Assembly: GCF_029626155.1 (NCBI RefSeq)
Contig: NZ_JARUBL010000001.1
Location: 6,166,501-6,230,500, forward strand
DNA from: Solwaraspora sp. WMMD1047
GTDB taxonomy: Bacteria; Actinomycetota; Actinomycetes; Mycobacteriales; Micromonosporaceae
Direction: 5' to 3'
Length of the DNA stretch: 64,000 nucleotides
Shown here: piece after piece, positions 33,633 to 42,071 of the stretch
How positions within the stretch are numbered: the first letter of the stretch is position 1
How the letters are laid out: each line of letters starts with the position of its first letter
Translations under genes and position numbers: made by a program
Notes under the pieces: generated by a model
Database searches by the model: none
What the model was told of the DNA's origin: nothing
Seen by the model: the letters and a program-made list of their open reading frames with translations, nothing else

Positions 33633-34646
33633 TCAGCAGCGGACCGGGTCACCGCCGGCGCGGAGCGTTTCCAGGGCGGTCAGCGCCTCGTCGAGGGTGC
33701 CGACCCGGACCAGCGGCAGGTCGGGCTGGGCGTTGCGCACCGCCTCGGCGCAGTTGTCCGCCGGGACCAGAAACGCGACCGCGTCGGCGGCCTTGGCTCC
33801 GACGAGCTTCTGCGGAATGCCGCCGATCGGGCCGACCCGCCCCTCCTCGTCGATGGTGCCGGTGCCGGCGATGATCTTCCCGCCGGTCAGGTCGTCGGGT
33901 TCGATCTTGTCGATGATGCCGAGCGCGAACATCAGACCGGCACTCGGCCCGCCGATGTCGTTCAGGTCGATCTTCAACTCGAAGGGTTTTGGCTGCTGCT
34001 GCTCGATCTCCACCCCGATCCTCGGCACCCCGTCGGATTCGCGGCTGGTGATCTCGGCGGTGGCGGCGGCGCCCGCCCGGGTGTAGCCGATGGTCAGCGC
34101 CGTCCCGGCCGGCTCGGCCCGGATCAGCTCGGTCAGCTTGCCGGCGGTCGGCAGCGGTGCCCCGTCGACCGAGGTGATCACGTCGCCGACCTGCAGCACC
34201 CCGGCCGCCGGCCCGTCCGGTCGGACCGCCTTCACCACCACCTGCACCGGGTAGCCGAGCTTGCGCAGCGCGGCCGTCTCCGCGCTGGTCTGCGAGGCGG
34301 CGAAGTCCTCGGCGTTGCGCTCGTCGACCTGCTCCTCGGACTGCCCCGGCGGGTAGATCAGCTCGTACGGCACCACGGCCTGGTCGTCGGAGAACCAGCC
34401 GGCGATGGCGGAGAGCAGCTTCACGTCGGGCTGCACCCCGACGGTGGTCAGGCGGAGCTGCCCGGCCGAGGTCGAGGTCTCCCGGCCGGAGATCTGGATC
34501 ACCTCGGTCCCGTCCTCCTCGCCCAACGTGTTGACGGTCGGTCCCGGGCCCAGCACCACGTACGGAATCGGGGCGGCAAGGACACCGACGCTGAGCAGTG
34601 CGGTGATCAGCGCGCCGAGCAGAACCGTGACACCGCGACGTCTCAT
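33633..34646 (-). CDS. PDZ-domain Lon-like (S16) membrane-anchored protease
   Basis: 337 residues, ATG 34646. One N-terminal membrane helix (GVTVLLGALITALLSVGVLA) anchors it. A PDZ domain occupies ~135-220 (GVLQVGDVITSVDGAPLPTA). The C-terminal domain is Lon-type: catalytic Ser in DIGGPSAGLMFALG and catalytic Lys in VGPIGGIPQKLVGAK, with GTGTIDEEGRV between. A Ser-Lys dyad protease facing the periplasmic side is expected. Family members are named YlbL or Rv3194c-like. It follows the divergent DUF2342 gene and precedes the UPF0182 gene in the same orientation. Confidence 0.94.
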   Translation of the reverse strand: MRRRGVTVLLGALITALLSVGVLAAPIPYVVLGPGPTVNTLGEEDGTEVIQISGRETSTSAGQLRLTTVGVQPDVKLLSAIAGWFSDDQAVVPYELIYPPGQSEEQVDERNAEDFAASQTSAETAALRKLGYPVQVVVKAVRPDGPAAGVLQVGDVITSVDGAPLPTAGKLTELIRAEPAGTALTIGYTRAGAAATAEITSRESDGVPRIGVEIEQQQPKPFELKIDLNDIGGPSAGLMFALGIIDKIEPDDLTGGKIIAGTGTIDEEGRVGPIGGIPQKLVGAKAADAVAFLVPADNCAEAVRNAQPDLPLVRVGTLDEALTALETLRAGGDPVRC

Positions 34647-34791
34647 GGGCCAGAGCGTACCGAGCGGCGCTCGCCGACCCGCCGTCCCAGCCCGGTTTCG
34701 CGGCGTCGGCGTTCCTGGCAGTTCGCTGAGTTCTCGCTGGGCGCAACGCCGGCGGCGGCATCCGGTACCGCCGCGCGCGTACCGTGGACCC

Positions 34792-36078
34792 GTGCCTGAT
34801 ATTCCGTTCGGCTTCGCGCTTCCGGGTGGCCAGCCGCCCGACCCCAACGACCCGCAGCAGATGCAGCAGTTCATGGTGCAGCTGCAGCAGCTGCTGGCCG
34901 GTCCGACCAGCGGCCCGGTCAACTGGGACCTCGCCCGCCAGGTGGCGGCCAGTCAACTCGCCTCGGCCGGCGACCCCGCCGTCAGCCCGTTCGAGCGCAA
35001 CGCGGTGGAGGAGGCGCTCCGGCTGGCCGACCTCTGGCTGGAGCCGGCCAGCGCGCTGCCCTCCGGGATCCGGTCCTCGGTCGCGTGGAACCGCAACGAG
35101 TGGATCTACCGGACCCTCGACGTGTGGCGCAAGCTCTGCGACCCGGTCGCCGGGCGGATGGTCAACGCGATGGGTGACCTGGTGCCGCCGGAGGCCCGGG
35201 CCCAGCTGGGCCCGATGCAGTCGATGGTGACCACGCTCGGTGGCGCGCTCTTCGGCGGCCAGCTCGGGCAGGCGCTCGGCTCGCTCGCCGCCGAGGTGCT
35301 CTCGGCCGGCGACATCGGGCTTCCGCTCGGACCGGCCGGCACGGCCGCGTTGGTGCCGGCCAACATCCGGGCGTACGGCGAGGGCCTGGAGCTGCCGGAG
35401 GACGAGGTACGCCTCTACGTGGCGCTGCGGGAGGCCGCCCACCAGCGGCTCTTCGAGCACGTACCGTGGCTGCGCGGGCACATCCTGACCGCGGTGGAGA
35501 TGTACGCCTCGGGGATCACGGTGAACCGGGAGGCGATCGAGGAGGCGATGGGCCGGATCGATCCGGGCAACCCGGAGTCGATGCAGGCGATCGCCCTGGA
35601 GGGGATCTTCACCCCGGACGACACCCCGGCCCAGAAGGCGTCGCTGGCCCGGCTGGAGACCGCCCTGGCGCTGGTCGAGGGGTGGGTCTGCCACGTGGTC
35701 GATTCGGCGGCCGCGGACCGGCTGCCGAACGTGGTCCGGCTCGGGGAGGCGTTCCGCCGTCGTCGGGCGGCCGGTGGGCCGGCCGAGCAGACCTTCGCGG
35801 CCCTGGTCGGGCTGGAACTGCGGCCCCGGCGGCTGCGGGAGGCGGCGGCGCTGTGGGCCGCGCTCACCGAGCACCGGGGCATCGCCGGGCGGGACGCGCT
35901 GTGGGGCCACCCGGACCTGCTCCCCTCCGACGAGGACTTCGCCGACCCGCAGGCGTACGCCCGCTCCCAGTTCGACGCCGGGGAGCTGGAGGGGTTCGAT
36001 TTCGACGCCCCGCCGGCGGACGGACCGTCAGCGGACGGACCGCCGGCCGATGGCTCCGCCGGGCCCGACCGGGACTGA
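34792..36078 (+). CDS. Zinc-dependent metalloprotease, DUF2342 family
   Basis: 428 residues, start GTG 34792 (V-P-D-I-P-F-G-F-A-L). Gln/Pro-rich N-terminus, then a helical protein. The putative zinc site lies in LREAAHQRLFEHVPWLRGHI (H-x-x-x-x-x-H with conserved Glu), and LARLETALALVEGWVCHVVD follows. The family is often annotated as zinc-dependent metalloprotease or as an F420-biosynthesis-associated protein, and neither role is proven as far as I know. The acidic C-terminal tail contains an imperfect repeat of P-(P)-A-D-G (36017-36060). It is divergent from the PDZ protease, as in M. tuberculosis (Rv3194c/Rv3195). Confidence 0.92.
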   Translation: MPDIPFGFALPGGQPPDPNDPQQMQQFMVQLQQLLAGPTSGPVNWDLARQVAASQLASAGDPAVSPFERNAVEEALRLADLWLEPASALPSGIRSSVAWNRNEWIYRTLDVWRKLCDPVAGRMVNAMGDLVPPEARAQLGPMQSMVTTLGGALFGGQLGQALGSLAAEVLSAGDIGLPLGPAGTAALVPANIRAYGEGLELPEDEVRLYVALREAAHQRLFEHVPWLRGHILTAVEMYASGITVNREAIEEAMGRIDPGNPESMQAIALEGIFTPDDTPAQKASLARLETALALVEGWVCHVVDSAAADRLPNVVRLGEAFRRRRAAGGPAEQTFAALVGLELRPRRLREAAALWAALTEHRGIAGRDALWGHPDLLPSDEDFADPQAYARSQFDAGELEGFDFDAPPADGPSADGPPADGSAGPDRD

Positions 36079-36080
36079 CC

Positions 36081-36677
36081 TCAGCCGCCGAGGAGGACCC
36101 GGGTGGTGTCCCAGCCCTCCACGGCCGGGTCGAGGGTCGCCAGGTCGGCGGGGCCGCGCAGCCGCCGCCAGGCCGGGGTGATCGAGACCTCGCCAGGCTG
36201 CGGCGCGGCGGCGCGGATCGCCGGCGCGGCCGCGGTGTCGAGGTCGATCTCGGGCAGCCAGTCCGGGGCGGGCAACCGCGCGGCCACCCCGAGCAATCCG
36301 CCGCCGGGGGCGCCGGGCGCCACCGCGACCGGCCGGGTGGTCAGCGGGCGGAGCAGTTTGCCCAGGATCAGACCTGGTACGTCCGGAGCGTCGGCGGCGA
36401 TGACGGCCGCCTGGTCGTATCCGTCGGCCTGGGCGGCGGCCAGCGCCGCGCCGACGCTCCGGGTCGGCAGCCGGTAGATCGGCATGCCCGGCCAGGCCAC
36501 CGCCTCGGCCAGCGGCAGGTCGTCGGCGGTCGCCGCGATGGCGGGTTCCACCTCGCTGAGGGTGGCGATCAGGTCGACGACATCCTCGGCGAGCGCGGCC
36601 CGCCAGCTCTCCGGATCGGTGCCGGGCGGTGCCCACGGAACCGGGCCGAGCAGGGCCACCAGCACGCGTTTCGCCAC
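36081..36677 (-). CDS. DUF2064-like nucleotidyl/glycosyltransferase-fold protein
   Basis: 198 residues. The N-terminal VLVALLGPVPW and the middle AAVIAADAPDVPGLILGKLL (A-D-x-P-D-x-P) resemble the DUF2064/CofC-like GT-A fold, in which that Asp binds a metal. It continues VAVAPGAPGGGLLGVAARL. It converges on the DUF2342 gene with two bases between the stops. ATG 36677. I cannot name a substrate. A relation to F420 lactyl-guanylyl transferase is possible, but the family evidence is thin. Confidence 0.65.
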   Translation of the reverse strand: MAKRVLVALLGPVPWAPPGTDPESWRAALAEDVVDLIATLSEVEPAIAATADDLPLAEAVAWPGMPIYRLPTRSVGAALAAAQADGYDQAAVIAADAPDVPGLILGKLLRPLTTRPVAVAPGAPGGGLLGVAARLPAPDWLPEIDLDTAAAPAIRAAAPQPGEVSITPAWRRLRGPADLATLDPAVEGWDTTRVLLGG

Positions 36678-36710
36678 TCGGGAACCCTAACCGCCCGCTG
36701 CCCGGGGTGC

Positions 36711-37235
36711 TCAGCCCGGGGCGGCGGACGCGGCGGCGACACCCTCCAGGTAGCCGCGGGCGCGTTCGGCCTTGGGGTACCGCCCGACGAGCGCCCAGAA
36801 CCGGGCGTTGTGACTCGGCACCACGAGGTGGGCCAACTCGTGCAGCAGGACGTAGTCGATCACCCAGTCCGGCATCTCCTGGATCCGGTGGGAGATGCGG
36901 ATCGTCCGGTCCGCCGGGGTGCAGGAGCCCCAGCGGCCGTTCTGGTTGGTGACCCAGCGGACGCTGGCCGGCACCGCGACCCGGTCGTGCTCGCTGAGGT
37001 ACCGGCCGATCAGGTTGCGGGCCCGGGCCAGCAGTTCGGCGTCGGAGCGTTCACAGCGGCCCTCCCGGGCGGCGAGCCGGGCCAGCATCCGGTCGACCCA
37101 CTCGCTCTCCTCGGCCCGGGAGAACTGGTCGGGGATGAGCACAACCACCCGCTCACCGTCCCGGTAGGCGGACACCGTCCGGCGTCGGCGCTGACTGCGC
37201 CGCACCTCGACGACGGGCTTGCGTACGCCAGCCAT
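36711..37235 (-). CDS. YgjP/SprT-like metallopeptidase (DUF45-type)
   Basis: 174 residues, ATG 37235. The zinc motif H-E-x-x-H appears as VLLHELAHLVVPSH, with the third ligand in VVPSHNARFW (H). Other family elements: SVRWVTNQNGRWGSCTPADR and IRISHRIQEMPDWVIDYVLL. Members are small cytosolic zinc-dependent peptidase-like proteins, for example the YgjP/M48-like group. It is separated by 33 bases from the DUF2064-like gene, likely one transcript. In actinobacteria such genes are common beside the uvrD2-nudC region. Confidence 0.9.
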   Translation of the reverse strand: MAGVRKPVVEVRRSQRRRRTVSAYRDGERVVVLIPDQFSRAEESEWVDRMLARLAAREGRCERSDAELLARARNLIGRYLSEHDRVAVPASVRWVTNQNGRWGSCTPADRTIRISHRIQEMPDWVIDYVLLHELAHLVVPSHNARFWALVGRYPKAERARGYLEGVAAASAAPG

Positions 37236-37838
37236 TAGCGGCTCGCGCAGCCCCGAATTTCGGTCACGATGGCAAACTAATGCGTACTGACCAGGGGACC
37301 GCAAGAGTCAACGCAGCGACACGCGCCGGAAAAATGATGATTGAGGCCGGCCCGTCCGGAAAATTCTTGACCCGATCATGGTAATCGGTTCCGCGCGCCC
37401 ACTGTCACGAACGCGGATCACCGCCCGGGCGACCCGCGACCAGCAGCCGGACCACGAGGCCCGAGCCGATCTTGGCAGCACGCTCAGCTCGGGCCTGCGC
37501 CGCCCCCCGCCCGAGCGCGACGCCGCGGGGCAGGCGCGGCGCGACGCCCCCGAAACCACGCCGCTGACCGGTTTCCGGGGCACTCTGAGCGGGTTCATCC
37601 GGCGTGTCCCTGCGAAACTGACTTATCCGACCTATTCCGGCATGCACACTCTCGTCGTCGGCTTCCTCACAGTGTCGACGCATTACTGACATGGAACCGC
37701 CCGTACCTGGGTAGGGTCCGCGGACCGGCGGTCACAGCGGTGGCCGCGGAGAAACCCCAGCGCCGGCGCCCTCGTGGCCCGCCGCCGGGCGCACGTCGGA
37801 GTCTCGGGACCCTGGCGAACGAGAACGAGGAGGGCACC
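37236..37838. other. 603-base stretch without a supported gene
   Basis: No frame has both a Shine-Dalgarno and recognisable protein features. A 103-codon plus-strand frame (37378-37689) exists but begins in a T-G-A-rich AT patch and encodes an Arg/Pro-rich product, so I leave it out. The segment holds the promoter of the DUF5679 gene (37690-37838), including a TAGGGT element. The AT-rich patch around 37330-37390 stands out against the GC-rich surroundings. Confidence 0.5.
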
Positions 37839-38006
37839 GTGGCCGATCAGGCACAGACCTACAACGGTTACTGCGTGAAGTGCAAGGAGAAGCGTGATTT
37901 CGAGGGCAGGGTCGAGGTGTCCAAGACGGGCATGAACATGGCCAAGGGCAAGTGTCCCGTGTGTGGAACAACAGTCAACCGGATCCTGGGTAAGGCGAAG
38001 GTCTGA
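37839..38006 (+). CDS. Small zinc-ribbon protein, DUF5679
   Basis: 55 residues from GTG 37839, with GAGGAGG upstream (37826-37834). Two Cys pairs form a zinc ribbon: YCVKCKEK and CPVCGTT. The intervening sequence is FEGRVEVSKTGMNMAKGK and the end is NRILGKAKV. This is the DUF5679 family, found widely in actinomycetes and chloroflexi with unknown function. It is followed by a very strong hairpin. Confidence 0.93.
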   Translation: MADQAQTYNGYCVKCKEKRDFEGRVEVSKTGMNMAKGKCPVCGTTVNRILGKAKV

Positions 38007-38023
38007 CGGGATCCGGTCCGCAC

Positions 38024-38065
38024 AACGCGGGAAGGGGCGGCCATCCGGCCGCCCCTTCCCGCGTT
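38024..38065 (+). terminator. Strong terminator hairpin after the DUF5679 gene
   Basis: AACGCGGGAAGGGGCGGCC (38024-38042) and GGCCGCCCCTTCCCGCGTT (38047-38065), 19 perfectly paired bases around the loop ATCC, 18 bases past the stop codon. Confidence 0.9.
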
Positions 38066-38200
38066 CCCGGAACGGCACCCCGATTACTACCGGCCAGTTG
38101 TTGATAACTCGACGGATTCTGTGGATAGACCAGTGCATCGCTTGGCCCGCCTGTGGATATCCTCGACGGACGGCGGCCGGTTGATGACAGCCTGTCGCCC

Positions 38201-39310
38201 ATGGCGAAGATTTCTCAGCCCGGCCGCGTCCGGAGCGGCTCGGCGCTGCCCCGGCCGACCCTGCTGCCCGGCCTGGCCCGACTCTGGCGCACCCGGCACA
38301 CCCTGCAGCTGGGGCTCGACCCGGCCCGCGCGGTCGTCCTCGAAGTCGCGGACCCGGCCGCCGTCCGGCTGCTCGACCTGCTCGACGGCACCCGCAGCGA
38401 ACGGGCCGTGCTGGAGCACGCCAGCCGGATCGCCGTCGCCAGGGACGACGCCCGCGAGCTGCTCGACATCCTGCGCGACGCCGGTCTGGTGGTCGGCGCG
38501 CAGAGCCTGTTCCCCGGCGAGCTACCCGAGCCGGCCCGGCGCCGGCTCGCCGCCGAGGCGGCCGCGATCGCGCTGCGGGGAGCGGAGGCGCCGGCCAGCC
38601 CCGCCCAGGTGCTCCGACGGCGCTGGGCCGCCCGGGTGGTCGTGACCGGGCAGGGGCGGCTCGCCGCCCCGGTGGCGGTCACCCTCGCCCAGGCCGGCGT
38701 CGGACACGTGGTTCCCGACCTGACCGGCGAGGTGTCCCCGGTCGACGTGGTCGGTTCCTGGCTCGCCCCGGCCGACCTGGGCCGACCCCGGGCCGCCGCG
38801 GTGGCGGACGCCATCACCCGGAGCGCGCCGGGCACCCGGACCCGACCGATCGCCCGTCAACTGGCCAGCCTCGTGGTCCAGGTCGGCATGGACCGGCCAG
38901 CCGGCCTGCTCGCCGCCGGCTACGCCGAGCGCCGCCAGGCCCACCTGCTGGTCGGCCTGCGGGACGGTACCGCCGTCGTCGGTCCGCTCGTGTCCGGTCC
39001 CGGCGTGCCCTGCCTGAACTGCCTCGACCTGCACCGGCAGGACCGGGATCCGGGTTGGCCCGCGATCGCCGCGCAACTGGCGGCCGGCGGCCCGCCAGAG
39101 CCGTGCGCGGCACCGACCCTGATCGCCGCCGCCGGCTACGCCGCGGCCGAGGTGCTCACCTTCCTCGACGGCGGGACGCCGGAGACCGTCGGCGGCGCCA
39201 CCGAGATCAGCGCCCCGGGACAGCTGCGCCGCCGGAGCTGGCCACCGCACCCCGGTTGTCCGTGCGGTCGTCGCCGACGCCGTCCCCGAACAACCCCAAC
39301 CGCCGCCTGA
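38201..39310 (+). CDS. ThiF/E1-like protein (TOMM-type leader-binding relative)
   Basis: 369 residues, ATG 38201. It lacks a good Shine-Dalgarno and may be leaderless. The N-terminal ~100 residues form a small helical domain (DPAAVRLLDLLDGTRSERAV). Then come a Rossmann-like part with VVTGQGRLAAPVAVTLAQAG and the E1 family zinc cysteines GVPCLNCLDLH, with later PGCPCG. The ATP site is degenerate: G-x-G-R-L-A in place of G-x-G-G-x-G. It resembles the E1-like cyclodehydratase/precursor-recognition proteins, but no precursor peptide or partner is nearby. A comparable gene lies at this place in M. tuberculosis (Rv3196). Confidence 0.75.
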   Translation: MAKISQPGRVRSGSALPRPTLLPGLARLWRTRHTLQLGLDPARAVVLEVADPAAVRLLDLLDGTRSERAVLEHASRIAVARDDARELLDILRDAGLVVGAQSLFPGELPEPARRRLAAEAAAIALRGAEAPASPAQVLRRRWAARVVVTGQGRLAAPVAVTLAQAGVGHVVPDLTGEVSPVDVVGSWLAPADLGRPRAAAVADAITRSAPGTRTRPIARQLASLVVQVGMDRPAGLLAAGYAERRQAHLLVGLRDGTAVVGPLVSGPGVPCLNCLDLHRQDRDPGWPAIAAQLAAGGPPEPCAAPTLIAAAGYAAAEVLTFLDGGTPETVGGATEISAPGQLRRRSWPPHPGCPCGRRRRRPRTTPTAA

Positions 39311-39492
39311 GGCGGCAGATCGCCCCGTTCGCAGCTGCTCACCGGTCGGGCGGATCTGACCGGAAATTACCCGGCAGGGGTATCGCCGGTCCTCGCCGCC
39401 AGCGGGTTGACCAGCCAGCTAATGGAGCGGACGTGGCCTGGGCCACCCCGGCACAGCAGTCAGGATCGGCGCAGGTCGGTAACAATGATCGG

Positions 39493-40848
39493 GTGACCGA
39501 CATCCCGCGCCGGGCCGTGTCCCGGACCGCCAAGCTCGCCGCACTGCCGCTCGGCTTCGCCGGGCGGACCGTACTCGGCGTCGGCAAGCGCGTCACCGGG
39601 CTGGCGTCGGATGTCATCTCCGCCGAGATCCAACAACGCACCGCCGAGCAGCTCTTCAGCGTCCTCGGGCAGCTCAAGGGCGGCGCGATGAAGTTCGGGC
39701 AGGCCCTGTCGGTATTCGAGGCGGCCCTGCCCGAAGAGGTCGCCGCGCCGTACCGGCAGGCGCTGACCAAGCTCCAGGAGGCGGCCCCGCCGCTCCCCGC
39801 GGCCAGCGTGCACAAGGTGCTCGAAGAACAGCTCGGCCCCGACTGGCGGGAGCTGTTCGACGAGTTCGACGACAAGCCCGCCGCCGCCGCGAGCATCGGC
39901 CAGGTGCATCGGGCGATCTGGAGGACCACACCCGCCGGCACCCGCCGCCGCCGGACGACGAAAGCCGGCCGGCCCGTGGCTGTCAAGATCCAGTACCCGG
40001 GCGCCGGGGACGCCCTGCTCAGCGACCTCAAACAGCTCTCCCGGCTGGGCGGGATGTTCCGGGCGATCCAGCCCGGCCTGGACATCAAGCCACTACTGGC
40101 CGAGCTGCGGGCCCGGATCACCGAGGAGCTCGACTACGAGCTGGAGGCCGAGACCCAGCGGACCTTCGCGGCCGCGTACGCCGGTGACCCGGACATCCTG
40201 GTGCCCGAGGTGGTCGCCGCCGCGCCCCGGGTGTTGATCACCGAGTGGATCGAGGGCAAGCCGCTCTCCGAGATCATCAGCGGCGGCACGGCGGAGGAGC
40301 GGGACCGGGCCGGGCGGCTGATGGCGACCCTGCACTTCTCTGCGCCCACCCGGGCCGGGCTGCTGCACGCCGATCCGCATCCGGGCAACTTCCGGCTGCT
40401 GCCGGACGGCCGGCTCGGCGTGATCGACTTCGGGGCCGTGGCCCGGCTGCCGGGCGGCCACCCGGAGCCGATCGGCCGGCTGGTCCGGTTGGCCCTGGCT
40501 GGCGACGCCGACGAGGTGGTGGCCGGGCTGCGGGCTGAGGGCTTCATCAAGCCGGACGAACCGATCGACGCGCCGGCCGTACTCGAATTCCTGCTGCCCA
40601 TGCTGGAGCCCATCGCGGTGCCCGAATTCCAGTTCACCCGGGCCTGGCTGCGGGCCGAGGCCGCCCGGCTGGGCAGCCCCAGGTCACCCGCGTTCCAACT
40701 GAGCCGGCAGCTCAACCTGCCGCCGTCCTACCTGCTGATCCACCGGGTCACCCTCGGCTCGATCGGGGTGCTCTGCCAGTTGGAGGCGCGGGCCGCGTAC
40801 CGGAGCATCCTGGAACGCTGGCTACCCGGCTTCGCCCCCGTCGCCTGA
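39493..40848 (+). CDS. ABC1/ADCK-family atypical kinase
   Basis: 451 residues from GTG 39493 (V-T-D-I-P-R-R-A-V). The ABC1 signature is readable: LKGGAMKFGQALSVFEAALP (KxGQ), the Ala-rich loop PAAAASIGQVHRA, VAVKIQYPG, and the catalytic LLHADPHPGNF with the metal-binding VIDFGAVARL. Members are linked to quinone biosynthesis or lipid homeostasis, but substrates are unresolved. A TAACAAT element ends 6 bases before the GTG, so the mRNA may be leaderless. An upstream GTG (39433) with GGAGC is the alternative. M. tuberculosis has an ABC1 gene next to whiB7 (Rv3197). Confidence 0.92.
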   Translation: MTDIPRRAVSRTAKLAALPLGFAGRTVLGVGKRVTGLASDVISAEIQQRTAEQLFSVLGQLKGGAMKFGQALSVFEAALPEEVAAPYRQALTKLQEAAPPLPAASVHKVLEEQLGPDWRELFDEFDDKPAAAASIGQVHRAIWRTTPAGTRRRRTTKAGRPVAVKIQYPGAGDALLSDLKQLSRLGGMFRAIQPGLDIKPLLAELRARITEELDYELEAETQRTFAAAYAGDPDILVPEVVAAAPRVLITEWIEGKPLSEIISGGTAEERDRAGRLMATLHFSAPTRAGLLHADPHPGNFRLLPDGRLGVIDFGAVARLPGGHPEPIGRLVRLALAGDADEVVAGLRAEGFIKPDEPIDAPAVLEFLLPMLEPIAVPEFQFTRAWLRAEAARLGSPRSPAFQLSRQLNLPPSYLLIHRVTLGSIGVLCQLEARAAYRSILERWLPGFAPVA

Positions 40849-40861
40849 CGGGCCGGACACG

Positions 40862-40901
40862 CGAGGCAGGGACCTGTCGGCGACGACAGGTCCCTGCCTC
40901 G
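40862..40901. terminator. Terminator hairpin after the ABC1 gene
   Basis: CGAGGCAGGGACCTGTCG (40862-40879) pairs exactly with CGACAGGTCCCTGCCTCG (40884-40901), loop GCGA. It serves the ABC1 gene and, from the other strand, the whiB7 transcript ending at 40916. Confidence 0.88.
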
Positions 40902-40915
40902 ATCGGTGCGCCGTA

Positions 40916-41179
40916 TTACGGGAGGCCGGCCTCGCGGGCTGCCCGGCGGCGGGCCTCTGCAGCTACGGTACGGGCGGATCGGGGTGCCTCAGTGCGCGTG
41001 GTGGTACGACCGGCCTGAGGCGATCGCATTCGCGCCCGGGACAACACTTCGTGGATGAGATACATCTTGCTGACTCCGTTCAGAGCGGGCAGTACGGCGT
41101 TCCAGCGCGTCAGCGACGCCGCTGGTACCTCGGGTTCGGGTGCCGGAACGACTCCGGCGGACAGTCGGATCGGGTTCAT
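40916..41179 (-). CDS. Small basic protein coupled to whiB7
   Basis: 87 residues from ATG 41179, which begins one base after the whiB7 TGA, so translation is probably coupled. The N-terminal part is mixed (MNPIRLSAGVVPAPEPEVPA, then LTRWNAVLPALNGVSKMYLI) and the C-terminal part is strongly basic (RTTTRTEAPRSARTVAAEAR). I see no known domain. Its place suggests a partner in WhiB7-driven resistance or a degenerated frame, and I cannot choose between these. It ends before the shared hairpin at 40862-40901. Confidence 0.68.
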   Translation of the reverse strand: MNPIRLSAGVVPAPEPEVPAASLTRWNAVLPALNGVSKMYLIHEVLSRARMRSPQAGRTTTRTEAPRSARTVAAEARRRAAREAGLP

Positions 41180-41180
41180 G

Positions 41181-41564
41181 TCAGGCCACCAGCCGAACCG
41201 CGGCTCGCGACTCGGCCAGCCCGTCGGCCACCAACCGGGCCTCGGCCTCGACCCGCAGGATCGCGTCCCGGGCGAGGTCGGCCTTGCGTGGACGGCCACG
41301 GGGCCGCTTCCGCGGAACCACCGCGCCACGCTCGAAGATCTCGCCGCCCCAGACGCCCCAGGGCTCGGCCCGATCCACCGCACCGGCCAGGCACTCGACG
41401 CGCAGCGGGCAGTCCCCGCAGAGCGACTTGGCCAGTTCCAGGTCGGTGGGCGAGTCGGCGAACCACAGGTCGGGGTCGAACTTCCGGCAGGGCAGGTTCG
41501 CCTCAACCTCCTGCCGGTCGGGACTTTCCAAGCCCCGGTCGAGTGGAGCCAACGACAGACTCAT
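41181..41564 (-). CDS. whiB7: WhiB7, master regulator of intrinsic antibiotic resistance
   Basis: 127 residues from ATG 41564 (GTG 41567 directly precedes it; AGAGGTG is upstream). Cluster cysteines Cys26, Cys49, Cys52 and Cys58 appear in NLPCRKFDP, SLCGDCPLRVEC. The WhiB7-specific turn EPWGVWGGE (67-75) binds the principal sigma factor and the AT-hook PRGRPRK (88-94) reads AT-rich DNA next to -35 boxes. Known WhiB7 proteins activate ribosome-protection, efflux and modification genes after ribosome-targeting antibiotics. The leader contains an upstream ORF and an intrinsic terminator. The gene lies next to uvrD2, as in mycobacteria. Confidence 0.96.
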   Translation of the reverse strand: MSLSLAPLDRGLESPDRQEVEANLPCRKFDPDLWFADSPTDLELAKSLCGDCPLRVECLAGAVDRAEPWGVWGGEIFERGAVVPRKRPRGRPRKADLARDAILRVEAEARLVADGLAESRAAVRLVA

Positions 41565-41654
41565 CACCCGGTCACCTCTCTCTCACATCGATCTCGTAGA
41601 TCGCTTCCGGCGAACATTCGGCGGAGCCACTTCGGCGCCGCCAAGTGGCGGTAC

Positions 41655-41699
41655 AAAAAACTGAGGCCGCGGATCCCGGTTTGCGGGTTCCGCGGCCTC
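41655..41699 (-). terminator. Intrinsic terminator in the whiB7 leader (attenuator)
   Basis: On the minus strand a 16-bp stem (41684-41699 pairing 41663-41678, one mismatch) with a 5-base loop is followed by AGTTTTTT (41655-41662). This textbook Rho-independent terminator lies between the leader ORF and whiB7, about 90 bases before its start, so it must be overridden for whiB7 expression. Confidence 0.92.
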
Positions 41700-41723
41700 G
41701 AGGTGAGCCGGCTGGTCTGTCTG

Positions 41724-41981
41724 TCAGACCGGTCTACCTCGAGGTGGAACACCGCGGACGTCCATCCGCTGCTTCGTGCTGGTCAGGACGTCCTTGCCCG
41801 CGAACCCATTGGTCCCGTCGTTTCCGGCGGAGGCGGGCACCCGGACCAGCTCGGCCTGGACCGTGACCTGGTGCGCCTGCGGACGCGACGGAACGCCAGC
41901 GCCCGGGATCACCCGGACGACCGGCATCGGAGCGAGGGCAGCAAGCGGCGCCCCCGGTCGCTCAGTCAGATAGATCTCCAT
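41724..41981 (-). CDS. Leader ORF upstream of whiB7
   Basis: An 85-residue frame, ATG 41981 with AGGAGGTGG upstream, starting MEIYLTERPGAPLAALAPMP and ending GVPPRGRPV. Its stop (41724) falls in a short hairpin (GGTCTG/CAGACC, about 41714-41730) just before the terminator stem. A stalled ribosome here would favour an alternative fold, the logic proposed for whiB7 leaders in mycobacteria and Streptomyces. Protein function is not expected, although the length is large for a leader peptide. Confidence 0.75.
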   Translation of the reverse strand: MEIYLTERPGAPLAALAPMPVVRVIPGAGVPSRPQAHQVTVQAELVRVPASAGNDGTNGFAGKDVLTSTKQRMDVRGVPPRGRPV

Positions 41982-42071
41982 CGGTGCCACCTCCTGTCTC
42001 ACACTCGTCACCAATGTTGGTCTCGCCCCTGTTGAACAGCGCGAAGAGCGCCGCTCGCGAGGTGTGTCCTG

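Noticed and set aside
37378-37689. 103-codon plus-strand frame in the gap before the DUF5679 gene
   Set aside because: No Shine-Dalgarno, no recognisable feature, and overlapping frames of similar length on the other strand.
38201-39310. RiPP (TOMM) biosynthetic cluster around the ThiF-like gene
   Set aside because: No precursor peptide, dehydrogenase or YcaO gene nearby; the locus is conserved core in actinobacteria.
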